64,000 nucleotides of DNA, taken from NCBI GenBank assembly GCA_009780435.1, contig WRAB01000010.1, forward strand, positions 1 through 64,000, read 5' to 3'. The stretch comes from Oscillospiraceae bacterium (GTDB lineage: Bacteria; Bacillota; Clostridia; Oscillospirales; Oscillospiraceae). Within the stretch, counting starts at the first letter, position 1. Each line of letters opens with the position of its first letter. The notes below the pieces were generated by a model. It saw nothing but the letters and a program-made list of their open reading frames with translations, was not told the origin of the DNA and did not search any database. Both the position numbers and the translations under genes were made by a program. Below, in pieces: positions 62,147 to 64,000 of this stretch.

Positions 62147-63001
62147 ATGGATTATCTGGCACTAGACAACCTATTGCGCCATGCACTGGCAGAAGACATC
62201 GGCACAGGCGATCTCACCACCACCAGTTGTATCCCGGCCACCGCCCAATCCAAGGGGCGCTTTTTCGCCAAAGAACCGGGCGTCATCTGCGGTGTGGATA
62301 TTCTCTGCCGGGTCTTTGCCCTGCTGGACCCCGCCGTTTCAGTCAATCCCCAGGTCTCTGACGGGGATCGGGTGGAGACCGGCACCATCATCGCCGAAAT
62401 CGCAGGCCCCGCCCGGAGCCTGCTCACCGGGGAGCGGGTTGCCCTCAATCTCCTGGGCCATCTATCGGGGATTGCCACTAAGACGGCCCAGGTCGTGGCC
62501 GAAATCGCCGAAACCCACGCGAGAATCTGCGATACGAGAAAGACGACGCCGGGACTTCGAGCTCTGGAGAAATACGCCGTGAAAACAGGCGGCGGCTCCA
62601 ACCACCGGTTCGGCCTCTTCGACGGCGTACTCATTAAAGACAACCACATCATAGCCGCCGGGGGCATCACCGCCGCTGTCGCCGCCGCCCGTCAAACGAT
62701 CCCACACACGATTAAAATCGAGGTGGAGACAGAGTCCTTAGAACAGGTACAAGAGGCCCTGTCCGCCGGAGCGGATATCATCCTGTTAGACAACATGGAC
62801 TATCTCACCATGGCCCAAGCCGTCGCCCTGGTCAATGCCCGTGCCCTGACGGAGGCATCCGGCAACATGGGGGAAAAAGACCTGGGGCAAGTCGCCGAAA
62901 CCGGCGTGGACTTCATCTCCATCGGCGCTCTTACCCACACAGTCCGCGCCCTGGACTTGAGCTTGCGGTTTTATGAAGGGAAACATACAGTAAACGCTTG
63001 A
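62147..63001 (+). CDS. nadC: Nicotinate-nucleotide pyrophosphorylase (carboxylating) NadC
   Basis: A 284-residue quinolinate phosphoribosyltransferase giving nicotinate mononucleotide. Seen: LAEDIGTGDLTTT, LNLLGHLSGIATKTA, RICDTRKTTPGLRALEKYAV with catalytic Arg/Lys, GGGSNHRFGLFDGVLIKDNH and the C-terminal FISIGALTHTVRALDLSLRF. Starts six bases after the nadB stop. Confidence 0.97.
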   Translation: MDYLALDNLLRHALAEDIGTGDLTTTSCIPATAQSKGRFFAKEPGVICGVDILCRVFALLDPAVSVNPQVSDGDRVETGTIIAEIAGPARSLLTGERVALNLLGHLSGIATKTAQVVAEIAETHARICDTRKTTPGLRALEKYAVKTGGGSNHRFGLFDGVLIKDNHIIAAGGITAAVAAARQTIPHTIKIEVETESLEQVQEALSAGADIILLDNMDYLTMAQAVALVNARALTEASGNMGEKDLGQVAETGVDFISIGALTHTVRALDLSLRFYEGKHTVNA

Positions 63002-63014
63002 GGACTCGTTATTT

Positions 63015-63245
63015 ATGGCAGAATTTGATACAAATCTGAATATCCAAACCATTATCGGCTTATTTTTCTTGGCTCTCTCACTGGTGCTTGCCGCTCTGGG
63101 TTTTCTTCTTTGGCGGTTTGAGTTCTTAGATGGAAAAAGCTTCTTCTTCAGCCGTACATTGGGGGCCATATTTCTAATCGGCAGCGGGATTTTGGCCTTT
63201 ACCACGGTACTGCTGCTGATATACGTGCGGGCGACCATGGGCTGA
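63015..63245 (+). CDS. Small membrane protein with two helices
   Basis: A 76-residue protein with two clear membrane segments (about 12-33, IIGLFFLALSLVLAALGFLL, and 46-70, LGAIFLIGSGILAFTTVLLL). No recognised family. The ATG is 13 bases after the nadC stop, without a strong ribosome site, so it may belong to the nad operon. Confidence 0.6.
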   Translation: MAEFDTNLNIQTIIGLFFLALSLVLAALGFLLWRFEFLDGKSFFFSRTLGAIFLIGSGILAFTTVLLLIYVRATMG

Positions 63246-63274
63246 CAACACTGCCGACATTTAGGAGAACCTAT

Positions 63275-63931
63275 ATGCTCTACTTCAACTCCGGATGTGC
63301 GCTCTGCCTTTATAAACCAGAGGCGGTGCGTACTCTACTTGCATTTTTAAGCACAAAATCCCCTGATATCACACTACATACTATCTGCTGTCACTACGAT
63401 CCGAACATCCCTTCTGGTTCCCGGATTATCAACGTGTGCGCCGGGTGTGATCGGCGATTCCGCTCTCTATACGAGGGCGTCTCCACTATATCCCTCTGGG
63501 AGATCCTCGACGAAACAGATTCGTTCCCCTTTCCAGACTACGCCGGACTCGCCCTCTCAATCCAAGACCCCTGTCCCGTGCGGGAGCGCCCGGAAGTCCA
63601 CCGGGCTGTCCGTAGTCTGCTGGGTAAGATGAATATCCAAGTAATCGAACCGGAACACTCCGGCACGTGCTCTATCTGCTGCGGGGACAGCTTTTATCCC
63701 CATCTACCTGTGGCGGAAATCCACAAAAAAATGCGCAAGCGAGCGGACGCCATGCCCTGCGACGAAGTCTGCGTATACTGCGTCTCCTGTATCAAATCTA
63801 TGCACATTGGCCGCAAGCGCCCCCGGCACCTGCTGGATCTCCTGCTGGGCGAATCGACGGAGCCACAGGTGACTGATACGGTGGCGTGGCATACGCTTTT
63901 GGAGGGGTATCGGGCGTTGCATATGCGATAG
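63275..63931 (+). CDS. Cysteine-rich CCG-domain-like protein
   Basis: A 218-residue protein with about 17 Cys: SGCALCLYKPE, TICCHYD, VCAGCDRRF, a CCGDSFYP motif (about 140) and CDEVCVYCVSCIKSM (about 162). The first half and the CCG recall the cysteine-rich domains of HdrB/GlpC-type proteins that bind Fe-S clusters or thiols. It is likely a redox protein or a Fe-S-dependent enzyme. It follows the small membrane protein by 29 bases with AGGAG upstream; a link to NAD synthesis (for example Fe-S supply to NadA) is speculative. Confidence 0.65.
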   Translation: MLYFNSGCALCLYKPEAVRTLLAFLSTKSPDITLHTICCHYDPNIPSGSRIINVCAGCDRRFRSLYEGVSTISLWEILDETDSFPFPDYAGLALSIQDPCPVRERPEVHRAVRSLLGKMNIQVIEPEHSGTCSICCGDSFYPHLPVAEIHKKMRKRADAMPCDEVCVYCVSCIKSMHIGRKRPRHLLDLLLGESTEPQVTDTVAWHTLLEGYRALHMR

Positions 63932-63948
63932 GCGATGTGCAAAGAATT

Positions 63949-63980
63949 CCCAAAAGCCTCCTTTGGAAAAGGAGCCTCTA
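63949..63980. repeat. Dispersed repeat fragment at the window end
   Basis: AAGCCTCCTTTGGAAAAGGA with continuing CTCTATAT matches the 3' module of the repeats at 16990 and 21280. It may be a terminator for the nad operon. Confidence 0.45.
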
Positions 63981-64000
63981 TATCAAGTAACCACACCCAC

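Overview
This 64 kb window looks like chromosomal DNA of an endospore-forming, Gram-positive anaerobe of the Clostridia, most likely a GC-rich member of the Oscillospiraceae. The evidence is sigma-G, a YlmC/YmxH-type protein and a SpoIVB-type peptidase (sporulation), a type III glutamine synthetase, surface proteins with SLH repeats, the anaerobic ThiH route to thiazole, AGGAGG ribosome sites and consensus sigma-A promoters. Most of the window is GC-rich. Two stretches are clearly AT-rich and look acquired: about 26.4-28.0 kb and 39.9-41.3 kb. No prophage, insertion sequence or CRISPR array was recognised.

Layout. 0-3 kb: a P-type cation ATPase behind a yybP-ykoY (Mn2+) riboswitch with an overlapping terminator. 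3-8.7 kb: a leftward operon tsaE-tsaB-upp-pcrA-membrane glycosyltransferase. 8.9-17 kb, rightward: a RodA/FtsW protein, a SAF-domain oxidoreductase, a three-subunit molybdenum hydroxylase and a type III glutamine synthetase. 17.0-18.3 kb: a HEPN/MNT pair between two 61-bp direct repeats, then a dead XRE regulator. 18.4-21.2 kb: a GPH-type symporter and an acyltransferase/zinc-ribbon fusion. 21.3-22.3 kb: a small XRE regulator, a gene fragment and a frameshifted YjbQ pseudogene.

22.3-27.8 kb is the most unusual part. A leftward MacA/ATPase/MacB-type ABC exporter is preceded, on the same strand, by five tiny ORFs of 19-34 codons, each with a good ribosome site and none visible in ordinary gene calling. 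They form a tandemly duplicated pair (A1-B1-A2-B2) plus a short amphipathic peptide (C), behind a TTGACA-17-TAATAT promoter. I infer a leaderless secreted-peptide (bacteriocin-like) locus with its own pump. Divergent from it, 28.0-33.4 kb holds three paralogous SLH surface proteins, two carrying extreme cysteine-rich tandem repeats.

33.4-39.9 kb is a carbohydrate or cyclitol catabolic locus: a cupin glucose-6-phosphate isomerase, a shikimate-dehydrogenase-like protein, a fucose/arabinose-isomerase-like protein, a GntR/UTRA regulator, a TIM-barrel isomerase and a Gfo/Idh/MocA dehydrogenase. A TGTAATTACA element recurs at its promoters. 40.0-41.5 kb: an AT-rich ComEC-like metallo-beta-lactamase gene beside tRNA-Arg(ACG). 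41.5-42.8 kb: ylmC-like gene and sigG. 42.8-47.5 kb: a TPP riboswitch and thiS-thiF-thiG-thiH-thiE-thiD.

47.6-52.4 kb: an ABC half-exporter and a two-component system. 52.4-54.2 kb: an ECF sigma factor with an overlapping membrane-anchored partner. 54.4-56.6 kb: a MalY-type C-S lyase and cysteine synthase. 56.7-59.2 kb: SpoIVB-like peptidase and a PG-binding/LysM/M14 peptidase. 59.2-63.9 kb: a PfkB-family kinase translationally coupled to nadB-nadC, then a small membrane protein and a cysteine-rich CCG protein. Coordinates are start-corrected where a ribosome site favours a start other than the longest ORF.
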